This document shows, in pieces, positions 1 through 5,369 of a DNA stretch of 6,129 nt. Below the pieces are notes generated by a model that ran no database searches, had not been told where the DNA came from, and saw only the letters and a list, made by a program, of their open reading frames with translations. The first letter of the stretch is position 1, and each line of letters starts with the position of its first letter. The position numbers were made by a program, and so were the translations under genes. Origin of the DNA: Candidatus Cellulosilyticum pullistercoris. GTDB taxonomy: Bacteria > Bacillota > Clostridia > Lachnospirales > Cellulosilyticaceae. Location: assembly GCA_018883705.1 (NCBI GenBank), contig JAHLFQ010000136.1, positions 1 through 6,129 of the forward strand, written 5' to 3'.

Positions 1-126
1 ATGGAAGAAGAATTCAGGCGGCTATGTGAATTTCATAGGAGAAATGAAGAAGAGTTAGTGGAGAAGTTCTATAGTATTGCAAAAGATATGATTCAAAAAG
101 AATATGAAGAAGATAAAGTAAAATGA
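1..126 (+). CDS. Short charged ORF or C-terminal end of a larger gene (hypothetical)
   Basis: An open frame runs from the first base of the window to a TGA at 124-126 and gives 41 residues. It begins with ATG, but nothing upstream is visible, so it may be a complete small gene or the tail of a longer one. The peptide is very rich in Glu, Lys and Arg (MEEEFRRLCEFHRRNEEE at its start) and should be helical, with no membrane segment or recognisable motif. The stop codon lies inside the 5' arm of a strong terminator, which supports this being the true 3' end of a transcribed gene. I do not recognise the family and assign no function. Confidence 0.5.
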   Translation: MEEEFRRLCEFHRRNEEELVEKFYSIAKDMIQKEYEEDKVK

Positions 127-170
127 GTGAGTCAAGCATAAAACTAGGCTCACTCATTTTGTTTTTTTCT
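120..170 (+). terminator. Rho-independent terminator after the first ORF
   Basis: A perfect 12-bp inverted repeat (AAAATGAGTGAG at 120-131, CTCACTCATTTT at 149-160) encloses a 17-nt loop. It is followed by GTTTTTTTCT. The A-tract, stem and T-tract layout is classic, and the stem overlaps the stop codon of the preceding ORF. Confidence 0.9.
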
Positions 171-241
171 TATTTGTATTTATAAGGTGATTCATGTAAA
201 CTAAAGATGTATGCAATATAAAAACATTATAATATAAAAGA

Positions 242-269
242 GGCTCATCACCATGAACTGTGCTTGACA
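242..269 (+). repeat. Left terminal inverted repeat of the ISL3-type element
   Basis: The 28 bp pair with 1599-1626. Mismatches fall only at repeat positions 13, 14, 16 and 17; the outer 12 and inner 11 bases are identical. The pairing can be extended outward by one base (A241 with T1627). The inner end reads TTGACA and can serve as the -35 box of the transposase promoter. Confidence 0.88.
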
Positions 270-292
270 AAATAAATACCAAATTTTACAGA
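264..292 (+). promoter_or_regulatory. Possible transposase promoter starting inside the left inverted repeat
   Basis: A perfect -35 box TTGACA (264-269) forms the inner end of the left repeat. It is followed after 17 bp by a poor -10 candidate, TACAGA (287-292). A promoter partly inside an IS end is common. The weak -10 suggests low transcription, or that the real -10 lies slightly elsewhere. Confidence 0.4.
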
Positions 293-358
293 TAAAAAAT
301 GCACCTGTTATCCTTTAATCTTGTAAGTGCAAACAAACTTGAGATTGGAGGACTTCAG

Positions 359-1594
359 ATGCACTTACATGATATCAATACACTACTTAATCTTCAAGGG
401 GTTACTGTTAAAAATATTTCAGAACCGATTGACCATACTGTGTATGTTACCTTAGAACCCATAGATTCACACCAACCTTGCCCAAGTTGTGGCAGTGTTC
501 ACACAATCAGACGAGGCACTTCTAAATCTAGACATGTAAGACATCTTGATATTTGGGAAAATCATACGTTACTCATACTACCTACCATTAGACTATCTTG
601 TAAGTGTTGTGGTCTAAACTTTACTTGGTCATACAGTTTTGTAGAACCTAAGTCTAGGTATACCAATGCTTTTAAAGAAAAACTAGCAAAATCACTTAGT
701 GGGGGCACTGTAAAACACTCTATTACTTTACTCAACCTACCTTATACTTCAGGTGAACGCTTTATAAAACAAGCATTATTTAGCTTAATTCCACTTTTAC
801 AAGAACAAGCTCATGCCCAGGCACAAAATTGTCAAAAACTTGTTATAGGTATTGATGATTTTGCTATTAGAAAAGGACATACCTACAACACTGGTATACA
901 TGATTTAAGAAATGGATCTCTTTTAAGTGTTGTAAAAGGACGTAAGTGTGAAGAGTTTCTAAGAAATGAAAATCTTACACAACTTGTACATTCATTATCT
1001 CCGTTTGCAGTGGTTATGGATTTAGCCAAGAGTTATCATAACTTTGCTAAAGAAGTCTTTCCTAATGCAATACGTATTGCAGACCGTTTTCATGTGAATC
1101 GCTATATAACAGATGCACTGCATGCTATTCGTAAACGCATCAGTAAAACATTGCCTATTCGCCAAGCTAAGGAACTTAAGAAAAATAAGAACCTCTTAGA
1201 AAGACGCAATGATTCACTTAATGAGAAGGAACGACTATTACTTGAAACGCTATTAAAGTGCTCAACTGAGCTAGCACAAGCTTATTGGTTTAAAGAAAAG
1301 TTGATAGAGTGGTATGATTATAGTAACCAAAGAAATGGGCTTAACTTACTAGAAAAGTGGATAGAGTTTGGTGAACAATTAAATATTCCAGAAATTATAC
1401 AGGCTTTAAAGCCTTTCAAAAACTGGAAAGTCGAAATTGCTAATTATCATCTCTGTCGCTTTACTAATGCTTCTGTAGAAGGAAGAAATAATAAGATTAA
1501 AGCCCTCCAGCGCAGAAGCTATTTCTTGAGAAACAGACAGATTTATGAGTATCGTATTTATTTGGAATGTAATAGTGAGCTTTTGGCAGCCTAG
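359..1594 (+). CDS. ISL3-family transposase
   Basis: This is the 411-residue DDE transposase that moves the surrounding element. An N-terminal zinc-binding region carries CPSC (residues 41-44) and CKCC (81-84), typical of the ISL3 zinc finger, followed by a probable DNA-binding helical region around 100-150. The catalytic domain shows IGIDD (Asp166 or Asp167), VVMDLAKSY (Asp221) and SVEGRNNKIK (Glu374), which fit the DDE triad. The C-terminal stretch RRSYFLRNRQIYEYRIYLEC is characteristic of the family. An in-frame ATG exists at 299, but the start at 359 is preferred: GGAGG lies at 347-351 with 7-nt spacing, and the upstream 20 codons have no ribosome binding site. There is no frameshift or internal stop, so the enzyme is probably functional. 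The stop codon sits in the loop of a small hairpin just before the right repeat. Confidence 0.93.
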   Translation: MHLHDINTLLNLQGVTVKNISEPIDHTVYVTLEPIDSHQPCPSCGSVHTIRRGTSKSRHVRHLDIWENHTLLILPTIRLSCKCCGLNFTWSYSFVEPKSRYTNAFKEKLAKSLSGGTVKHSITLLNLPYTSGERFIKQALFSLIPLLQEQAHAQAQNCQKLVIGIDDFAIRKGHTYNTGIHDLRNGSLLSVVKGRKCEEFLRNENLTQLVHSLSPFAVVMDLAKSYHNFAKEVFPNAIRIADRFHVNRYITDALHAIRKRISKTLPIRQAKELKKNKNLLERRNDSLNEKERLLLETLLKCSTELAQAYWFKEKLIEWYDYSNQRNGLNLLEKWIEFGEQLNIPEIIQALKPFKNWKVEIANYHLCRFTNASVEGRNNKIKALQRRSYFLRNRQIYEYRIYLECNSELLAA

Positions 1595-1602
1595 AGGCTG
1601 TC
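1585..1602 (+). other. Small hairpin around the transposase stop codon
   Basis: A 7-bp stem, GGCAGCC at 1585-1591 against GGCTGTC at 1596-1602 with one G-T pair, encloses the loop TAGA that contains the TAG stop. It runs into the right inverted repeat. No T-tract follows, so it is not a standard terminator; it may block readthrough or be incidental. Confidence 0.4.
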
Positions 1603-1626
1603 AAGCACACATTTTGGTGATGAGCC
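1599..1626 (-). repeat. Right terminal inverted repeat of the ISL3-type element
   Basis: Complementary to 242-269 at 24 of 28 positions, and begins only 4 bp after the transposase stop codon. This marks the right end of the element. Confidence 0.88.
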
Positions 1627-1690
1627 TATAGTTTTTATATATTTTTAGAAATGCTTTATTTATGGATATTATTGATTGATAGTCTATGTA

Positions 1691-1733
1691 AACTGATCAG
1701 TAATTTATATGGAATATAAACTACTGATTAGTT
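1691..1733. other. Long AT-rich imperfect hairpin downstream of the coat gene pair
   Basis: Arms 1691-1710 and 1714-1733 pair at 18 of 20 positions around a 3-nt loop (GGA). The left arm contains the perfect palindrome ACTGATCAGT. It lies 45 nt beyond the 3' end of the minus-strand gene at 1778, so it could be that operon's terminator. On that strand the stem is followed only by TTTACATAG, a poor T-tract. A protein-binding site or a remnant of a mobile repeat are alternatives. The rest of 1627-1777 shows no gene. Confidence 0.5.
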
Positions 1734-1777
1734 ATAAAAATTTATGATAGATAGTTCTTGTTTAATACTAATTTTGT

Positions 1778-2038
1778 TTATTTATATTCGCAAGCATGTG
1801 TTTGTTTTGCTTCATCAATTTTTGATTGTTCAGCTGATGGTGTTGGATAAAAACCAGAATCATGCATGATATTGAATACGTCAAATTGAATATCATGTTC
1901 TTCTTTAAGGATATTCAAAAAGGTATTTCTAAGTTCTGGATTTGCACACTCATTAGCAAAAGTATTGTAATGATTTGTTTCTGTTTTTTGTGCATCTAAT
2001 GCATCTGTTAGAAGTTCTTTATCTCCGTAGTTATTCAT
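1778..2038 (-). CDS. CotF-like spore coat protein (ferritin-like helical protein)
   Basis: This 86-residue protein resembles the CotF family of small spore-coat proteins found across spore-forming Bacillota. Cues are the opening DKELLTDALDAQKTETNHYN, a middle segment NPELRNTFLNILKEEHDIQFDVFNIM, and the turn GFYPTPSAE, typical of the family's 'GxYxP' region. The Glu/His-containing helices (residues about 17-25 and 44-50) resemble a half ferritin-like bundle, though no metal site can be proved. The start is supported by AAAGGAG in 2044-2051 (minus strand) with about 6-nt spacing. That site overlaps the stop of the 61-aa gene 11 nt upstream, so the two are probably co-transcribed and translationally coupled. 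A spore or late-sporulation location is inferred from the family. The unusual ending HACEYK carries the only other Cys besides the one in NECAN. Confidence 0.8.
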   Translation of the reverse strand: MNNYGDKELLTDALDAQKTETNHYNTFANECANPELRNTFLNILKEEHDIQFDVFNIMHDSGFYPTPSAEQSKIDEAKQTHACEYK

Positions 2039-2049
2039 AAATGTCTCCT

Positions 2050-2235
2050 TTATTTTAAGTATTCATAGACAGAGTTGAAATGTTGTTGATGTTTATTAGA
2101 AATATCTGTGAATGTTGCTTTAAGCTCAGCATTAGTTGTAGAATCTGCTAATAATTGAAATTTTTTTACTAAATGAGATTCTCCTGCGAGTAGCTCATTA
2201 ATTGCAGATAGTTCTTTTGCAGTTAAATGTGCCAT
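2050..2235 (-). CDS. Small CotF-like/ferritin-like spore protein
   Basis: The 61-residue product has the pattern of short clostridial proteins usually annotated as spore coat proteins: MAHLTAKELSAINELL, then a Lys-rich helix (VKKFQLLADS), a Glu-containing helix and a final NKHQQHF segment. It consists of two helices and carries Glu19, His48 and His52 in ferritin-like positions, but is too short to form a full four-helix bundle alone, so it may dimerise or pair with the 86-aa product. An excellent ribosome binding site, AAAGGAGGT (2241-2249, minus strand), lies 5 nt before the ATG. It is the first gene of a two-gene unit with the 86-aa CotF-like gene. There is no signal peptide, as expected for mother-cell-made coat proteins. 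The role in the coat is inferred from family resemblance only. Confidence 0.75.
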   Translation of the reverse strand: MAHLTAKELSAINELLAGESHLVKKFQLLADSTTNAELKATFTDISNKHQQHFNSVYEYLK

Positions 2236-2258
2236 AATGGACCTCCTTTATAATATTA

Positions 2259-2295
2259 ATAATTTTAATATGTGAAAAAACTAAAAGAAATATTC
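2259..2295 (-). promoter_or_regulatory. Tentative sporulation (sigma-E/K-like) promoter of the coat gene pair
   Basis: Read on the minus strand, GAATATT is followed after 16 nt by CATATTAA, some 25-30 nt upstream of the coding start. GAATATT matches the sigma-E -35 consensus well. The -10 matches only its CATA core, and the spacing is 1-2 nt longer than usual. No convincing sigma-A promoter is seen here. Confidence 0.3.
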
Positions 2296-2326
2296 ATGAA
2301 TAATCAGCATAAAATTTGGATATTAA

Positions 2327-2352
2327 AATAGCTCCTTTAATCAGGAGCTATT
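2327..2352 (-). terminator. Intrinsic terminator downstream of the 73-aa gene
   Basis: A perfect 10-bp stem (AATAGCTCCT at 2327-2336, AGGAGCTATT at 2343-2352) has a 6-nt loop. On the minus strand it is followed by TTTTAATAT, a modest T-tract. It lies about 180 nt beyond the stop of the minus-strand gene at 2536 and before the coat gene promoter region, so it would insulate the two units. Confidence 0.6.
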
Positions 2353-2535
2353 AGATAAAAAATGTGTATTAACGATAGGCGTTAATTAGTTTAGCGGAAT
2401 GTATTGGAGGATAAGGTCACATGATTATACATGTTGGCTACATAGATATTATTAACAGTAATATAAATTTTATGTAGAAAAATAAGAATTTGTCTAAATG
2501 AGAGGAAAATAGAAGAATGAAATGCTCTGGGTAAT
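2353..2535. other. Non-coding gap with a small inverted repeat
   Basis: This is the remainder of the roughly 300-nt gap between the 61-aa and 73-aa genes. It shows a 7-bp inverted repeat ATTAACG/CGTTAAT at 2368-2386 with a 5-nt loop, and no convincing gene. A plus-strand GGAGG at 2406-2410 precedes an 18-codon ORF at 2421, which is too short to support. Confidence 0.4.
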
Positions 2536-2757
2536 CTATGCTTGATAATTCATCATTATATTTTTAACTTCTTCGATAAGCTCTGGTTTGATTAATTCTA
2601 ACATACGAGGTATGAAATCTATGATATATTCCTTGTTAAAAGTACCATTATCTTGTCTTGAAAAGCTTTCAATAAGTAATGCCTTTGCTTTTTCCTGATT
2701 TTCTTTCTCAACTCTTCCTATAATAAAATTAAAAAATTTTTCTTGTCCTGCGTTCAT
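2536..2757 (-). CDS. Small uncharacterised acidic/helical protein (73 aa)
   Basis: The 73-residue product begins MNAGQEKFFNFIIGRV and is strongly charged, with no signal peptide, membrane segment or cysteine. It looks like two or three amphipathic helices separated by a DNGTFNKEYI segment, ending PELIEEVKNIMMNYQA. The pattern is reminiscent of a conserved family of small clostridial proteins of unknown function, but that is from memory and no function is assigned. The gene is real by its ribosome binding site (AAAGGAG, 2765-2771 on the minus strand, 7 nt before ATG) and a well-behaved reading frame. It is separated from the upstream 163-aa gene by about 150 nt that holds a strong hairpin, so it is probably a separate unit. 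A TATAAT box lies 25 nt upstream of its start. Confidence 0.7.
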   Translation of the reverse strand: MNAGQEKFFNFIIGRVEKENQEKAKALLIESFSRQDNGTFNKEYIIDFIPRMLELIKPELIEEVKNIMMNYQA

Positions 2758-2781
2758 ATTATTTCTCCTTTATGTAAAGTA

Positions 2782-2787
2782 ATTATA
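2782..2787 (-). promoter_or_regulatory. Candidate -10 box for the 73-aa gene
   Basis: A perfect TATAAT reads on the minus strand 24 nt upstream of the start codon. No good -35 box is found at 16-18 nt; the nearest TTGATT (2810-2815) is 22 nt away. The box may be coincidental in this AT-rich DNA or need an activator. Confidence 0.3.
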
Positions 2788-2858
2788 CTATATCAGTACG
2801 AAAAATAAAAATCAAGAATGTAAGAAGTAAAGGATAGTGGGAAACAAAGCTGATTTTG

Positions 2859-2909
2859 AGTCATTTATAACTCGTATCAGAATCACGTTGATACGAGTTA
2901 TAAATGACT
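2859..2909. other. Perfect 21-bp hairpin overlapping the stop codon of the 163-aa gene
   Basis: Arms 2859-2879 and 2889-2909 are perfectly complementary over 21 bp around a 9-nt loop. Two bases of the minus-strand TAG stop (2908-2910) form the base of the stem. After the stem the minus strand reads CAAAATCAGC, without a T-tract, and the plus strand reads AGAAATAGG, so it is not a standard intrinsic terminator in either direction. It probably ends or stabilises the transcript of the minus-strand gene; being a DNA palindrome, it could also bind protein or be a repeat remnant. Confidence 0.75.
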
Positions 2910-3399
2910 AGAAATAGGCGAGAATCTCAGTTAATAAAGAATCAAGATATATAATAGATCTAAACAATGTATATTGTCTTTCATAATCTGAAGAGGTTAA
3001 GAGCGTACGTATATCATTAATAGCAGGTTTTAAGTAATGTATAGCAGAAATTAGTATTTGAGACTTGGTTTTTTGACTTTCACTAGCATTTGACCTAACA
3101 ATGTCTTCTAATTTAGGAGATATTTCATTTAGCTGATTAGAATATATATCTAAAAGAGATGTAGAGGGTTTAGGACTAGTGTCGTCTACAAGATGATGAA
3201 AATACTGCTTTAGTATTGCAGACAACTGTTTTTGGATATTAACAATAGAATCATATGAATCTTCGATTGTTTTATTTGTGATCGCTGAAGTAGTATTTTG
3301 TGCAAAGACTATTGTTGTAGAGCATATTGCTGTGGAGCAGATGATAAAACAAAGTAATGAAGCTATAATTAAATAATGTTTAATACGATATTTAGTCAT
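2908..3399 (-). CDS. Predicted secreted helical protein (163 aa), function unknown
   Basis: The product starts MTKYRIKHYL, followed by a hydrophobic stretch (residues about 9-32) and a plausible signal peptidase I site after VFA33. There is no lipobox, because the residue before each Cys is not Gly, Ala or Ser. The mature part, about 130 aa, has a helix (45-70), a Ser/Pro/Thr linker (72-82), and a longer helical part (83-160) with heptad-like hydrophobic spacing. No cysteines remain after cleavage. The start has AGAGAGGT (3405-3412, minus strand) 5 nt upstream. Architecture and weak sequence pattern (LD-Y-N-LN-I near residue 83-93) resemble the 159-aa product at 5370-5849, suggesting distant paralogy. 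It is divergent from the hydrogenase gene. I do not recognise a named family. Confidence 0.75.
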   Translation of the reverse strand: MTKYRIKHYLIIASLLCFIICSTAICSTTIVFAQNTTSAITNKTIEDSYDSIVNIQKQLSAILKQYFHHLVDDTSPKPSTSLLDIYSNQLNEISPKLEDIVRSNASESQKTKSQILISAIHYLKPAINDIRTLLTSSDYERQYTLFRSIIYLDSLLTEILAYF

Positions 3400-3590
3400 T
3401 TTATACCTCTCTTATAAATGATAATTACCTAGATAGTATAATCAATAGTTTAACATTTATTCGATAAATAAGTTATTAGAAATATTGAATCATTATAATT
3501 GTTAGATGATATATAAAAATAAAATAAATAAAATATTTAATTGATAAATAATTTTTTTATATTATAATATAGTTTTAATATAATAAGTTA
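3400..3590. other. Very AT-rich divergent intergenic region
   Basis: This stretch lies between the start of the minus-strand 163-aa gene and the hydrogenase promoter. It is almost all A and T, contains the palindrome TATATTATAATATA (3558-3571) and no open frame worth calling. On the minus strand a TATACT box near 3436-3441 could serve the 163-aa gene, but no -35 box matches it. The part next to the hydrogenase promoter could act as an UP element. Confidence 0.4.
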
Positions 3591-3619
3591 TTGTGATAAT
3601 TGAAATTGTTTGTTATAAT
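3591..3619 (+). promoter_or_regulatory. Sigma-A-type promoter of the [FeFe] hydrogenase gene
   Basis: TTGTGA (3591-3596) and a perfect TATAAT (3614-3619) are separated by exactly 17 bp. Transcription would begin near 3625-3627, giving a leader of about 140 nt. The upstream DNA is extremely AT-rich. Confidence 0.65.
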
Positions 3620-3627
3620 AGCACACG

Positions 3628-3690
3628 AAAATGGAGCTTAGTCCATTTTTAGGAGTAGAAACGATTCGATTTCTACTTTTGTTTTTGGGT
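3628..3690 (+). promoter_or_regulatory. Structured 5' leader with attenuator-like hairpin upstream of the hydrogenase
   Basis: Hairpin 1 pairs AAAATGGA (3628-3635) with TCCATTTT (3642-3649) around a 6-nt loop, almost at the predicted transcript 5' end. Hairpin 2 pairs AGTAGAAA (3654-3661) with TTTCTACT (3670-3677) around an 8-nt loop; three further A-U/G-U pairs are possible. It is followed by TTTGTTTTT, the layout of an intrinsic terminator inside the leader. No known riboswitch class is recognised. A competing pairing between TTTTGTTT (3677-3684) and AAACAAAA (3739-3746), just before the ribosome binding site, is possible. Confidence 0.5.
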
Positions 3691-3765
3691 ACATAACCAA
3701 TAAAAGCATAGTAAATATGAAATATCATCATGATTAGGAAACAAAATAGTTAGGAGGACAAATCA

Positions 3766-5277
3766 ATGAGAGGTCTAGAAACACCTGTTAGAAAACTGAG
3801 AAGACAAGTTTTTACAGAGGTTGCAAAAGTTGCATACGAAGTAGAGGCTGAAAATCTAAATGATGCAATTGAGGCAATCCCTTACAAAATTACACCAGGA
3901 GATGTACCAGTTTATCGTGAAAGTATTTATCGTGAAAGAGCAATTGCATCAGAACGTGTTCGTTTAGCAATGGGTATGTCACTTCGTCCAGAAGATCACC
4001 CAGTGCATATTACAAGTGGTATTGAAGAAAGTAATATTTCAGAAAAATACTATGAACCACCTCTTATGCAAGTAATTCCATCTGCTTGTGACGCTTGCCA
4101 TGAGAATATGATCCTTGTAACAGATATGTGCCGTGGTTGTGTGGCGCATCCATGTCAGGAAGTATGTCCAAAGGATGCCATTTCTTTTGCTTCAAATGGA
4201 AAATCTATTATTGATCAAGAAAAATGTATTCAATGCGGAAGATGTAAAGTAGTTTGTCCATATCATGCGATTATTAAGCAAGAGCGTCCATGTGCTTCTG
4301 CATGTGGTGTTAAAGCGATTGAAAGTGATGCTTTAGGGCGTGCGCATATTAATATTGATAAATGTGTATCTTGTGGTCAATGTATGGTAAGTTGTCCATT
4401 TGGGGCTATTGCAGATAAATCTCAAATTTTCCAATTAATTCACTGTATGAAAAATGGAAAAGAAGTGATTGCTGAGTTAGCACCAGCTGTTGTTGGACAG
4501 TTTGGACCAAATGTTAATATTCAAAAGATTAAAGCTGCGTTATTGGAAATTGGCTTCTCAGAAGTATATGAAGTTGCACTTGGAGCTGATATTGGTGCTG
4601 CAACAGAAGCACATCACTATGTAGAAAAAGTATCAACAAAAGAGTTACCATTCTTATTAACCTCTTGTTGTCCATCTTGGTCTATGTTAGCAAAGAAATA
4701 CTTCCCAGAAATGATCGATAGTATTTCTAATGCACTAACACCAATGGTAGCAACAGCAAGAACAATTAAGCAAAAACATCCAGATGCTCATGTAGTATTT
4801 ATTGGACCATGTGCATCTAAGAAACTAGAGGCTATGAGAACCTCAGTAAGAAGTGATGTTGATTTCGTTATTACATTTGAAGAATTAGCAAGTATCTTTG
4901 AAGCAAGAGGGATTGACTTTGAAACATTTAATAAAGAAGCACCTATTCAAGATGCAACTGGAGCAGGTCGTGGCTATGCAGTTGCGGGTGGTGTAGCAGA
5001 AGCGATTGAACAGTGTATCAATGAATACTATCCAGGAGTTGATGTACTCATTGAACATGCAGAAGGATTAGAGGATTGTAAGAAGATGTTGATGCTTGCA
5101 AAAGCAGGTAAGAAAGATGGATGCCTAATTGAAGGTATGGGATGTCCAGGTGGATGTGTTGCAGGTGCTGGTACAAATATTCCAATTAATAAAGCAACAA
5201 TGGAAGTTAAGAAGTTTGTAAAATCATCTACAATACCATTGCCAGCAAAAGAATTAGCTGAGGTCGAATTAAACTAA
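3766..5277 (+). CDS. Monomeric group B [FeFe] hydrogenase
   Basis: This 503-residue iron-only hydrogenase interconverts protons plus electrons and H2, presumably in the cytoplasm (no signal peptide) with a ferredoxin-like partner. An N-terminal family-specific segment (1-100) is followed by a cysteine-rich Fe-S domain with C108, C111, C122, C125, C130, C134, then CIQCGRCKVVCP (154-165), C176, C180 and CVSCGQCMVSCP (200-211). That is enough for at least three [4Fe-4S] clusters. The H-cluster domain has TSCCPSW (299-305), GPCASKKLE (347-355) and EGMGCPGGCVAG (456-467), giving ligands C302, C349, C460 and C464 and proton-relay C301. Gly347 instead of the group A Met (MPC) and the N-terminal layout mark it as group B. 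The start is fixed by AGGAGG (3752-3757) with 8-nt spacing. No maturase genes (hydE/F/G) are in the window. Physiological direction cannot be read from sequence. Confidence 0.95.
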   Translation: MRGLETPVRKLRRQVFTEVAKVAYEVEAENLNDAIEAIPYKITPGDVPVYRESIYRERAIASERVRLAMGMSLRPEDHPVHITSGIEESNISEKYYEPPLMQVIPSACDACHENMILVTDMCRGCVAHPCQEVCPKDAISFASNGKSIIDQEKCIQCGRCKVVCPYHAIIKQERPCASACGVKAIESDALGRAHINIDKCVSCGQCMVSCPFGAIADKSQIFQLIHCMKNGKEVIAELAPAVVGQFGPNVNIQKIKAALLEIGFSEVYEVALGADIGAATEAHHYVEKVSTKELPFLLTSCCPSWSMLAKKYFPEMIDSISNALTPMVATARTIKQKHPDAHVVFIGPCASKKLEAMRTSVRSDVDFVITFEELASIFEARGIDFETFNKEAPIQDATGAGRGYAVAGGVAEAIEQCINEYYPGVDVLIEHAEGLEDCKKMLMLAKAGKKDGCLIEGMGCPGGCVAGAGTNIPINKATMEVKKFVKSSTIPLPAKELAEVELN

Positions 5278-5323
5278 ATATAGCTATTTACTTATATTTT
5301 GCCTACTAAATTTTAAGAACTAA

Positions 5324-5348
5324 AATGCCCACATATTTTGTGGGCATT
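5324..5348. terminator. Probable bidirectional terminator between convergent genes
   Basis: A perfect 10-bp GC-containing stem (AATGCCCACA at 5324-5333, TGTGGGCATT at 5339-5348) with a 5-nt loop lies between the hydrogenase stop and the minus-strand stop at 5370. On the minus strand it is followed by TTTAGTTCTT, and on the plus strand by AATGATTTG. It therefore fits the minus-strand gene best and may also end the hydrogenase transcript. Confidence 0.75.
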
Positions 5349-5369
5349 AATGATTTGTAAACTAGCTTT

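Larger units (their letters stand above)
242..1626 (+). mobile_element. ISL3-family insertion sequence, 1385 bp, apparently complete
   Basis: The element is bounded by 28-bp imperfect inverted repeats that begin GGCTCATCACC, matching at 24 of 28 positions. It contains a single full-length transposase gene with the zinc-finger plus DDE layout of the ISL3 family. Its length fits the usual range of that family, about 1.2-1.55 kb. ISL3 elements normally make 8-bp target duplications, but the flanks (ATAAAAGA before 242, TATAGTTT after 1626) do not match. The insertion is therefore either old with diverged flanks, or its ends have been rearranged. It lies between a terminator on the left and the 3' side of the minus-strand coat genes on the right, so it appears not to interrupt a gene. 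Confidence 0.9.

Noticed and set aside
299..358. N-terminal extension of the transposase to an ATG at 299
   Set aside because: No ribosome binding site precedes 299, while GGAGG sits 7 nt before the in-frame ATG at 359. The 411-aa product fits the family.
2421..2477. 18-codon plus-strand ORF after GGAGG (2406-2410)
   Set aside because: The spacing is long (10 nt), there is no convincing promoter and no recognisable peptide; chance is likely.
2908..3399. Lipoprotein signal in the 163-aa exported protein
   Set aside because: Cysteines occur in the hydrophobic stretch, but none is preceded by a Gly/Ala/Ser-type lipobox. A signal peptidase I site after VFA fits better.
3558..3571. Perfect 14-bp A/T palindrome in the divergent region
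   Set aside because: Such palindromes are expected by chance in almost pure A/T sequence, and no further structure supports a binding site.
3591..3625. Rex-type redox operator at the hydrogenase promoter
   Set aside because: I looked for TTGTTAA-N4-TTAACAA; only scattered TTGTTT/TTGTGA fragments occur, without dyad symmetry.
3628..3690. Calling the hydrogenase leader a known riboswitch class
   Set aside because: Two simple hairpins are visible but no conserved aptamer core that I recognise.
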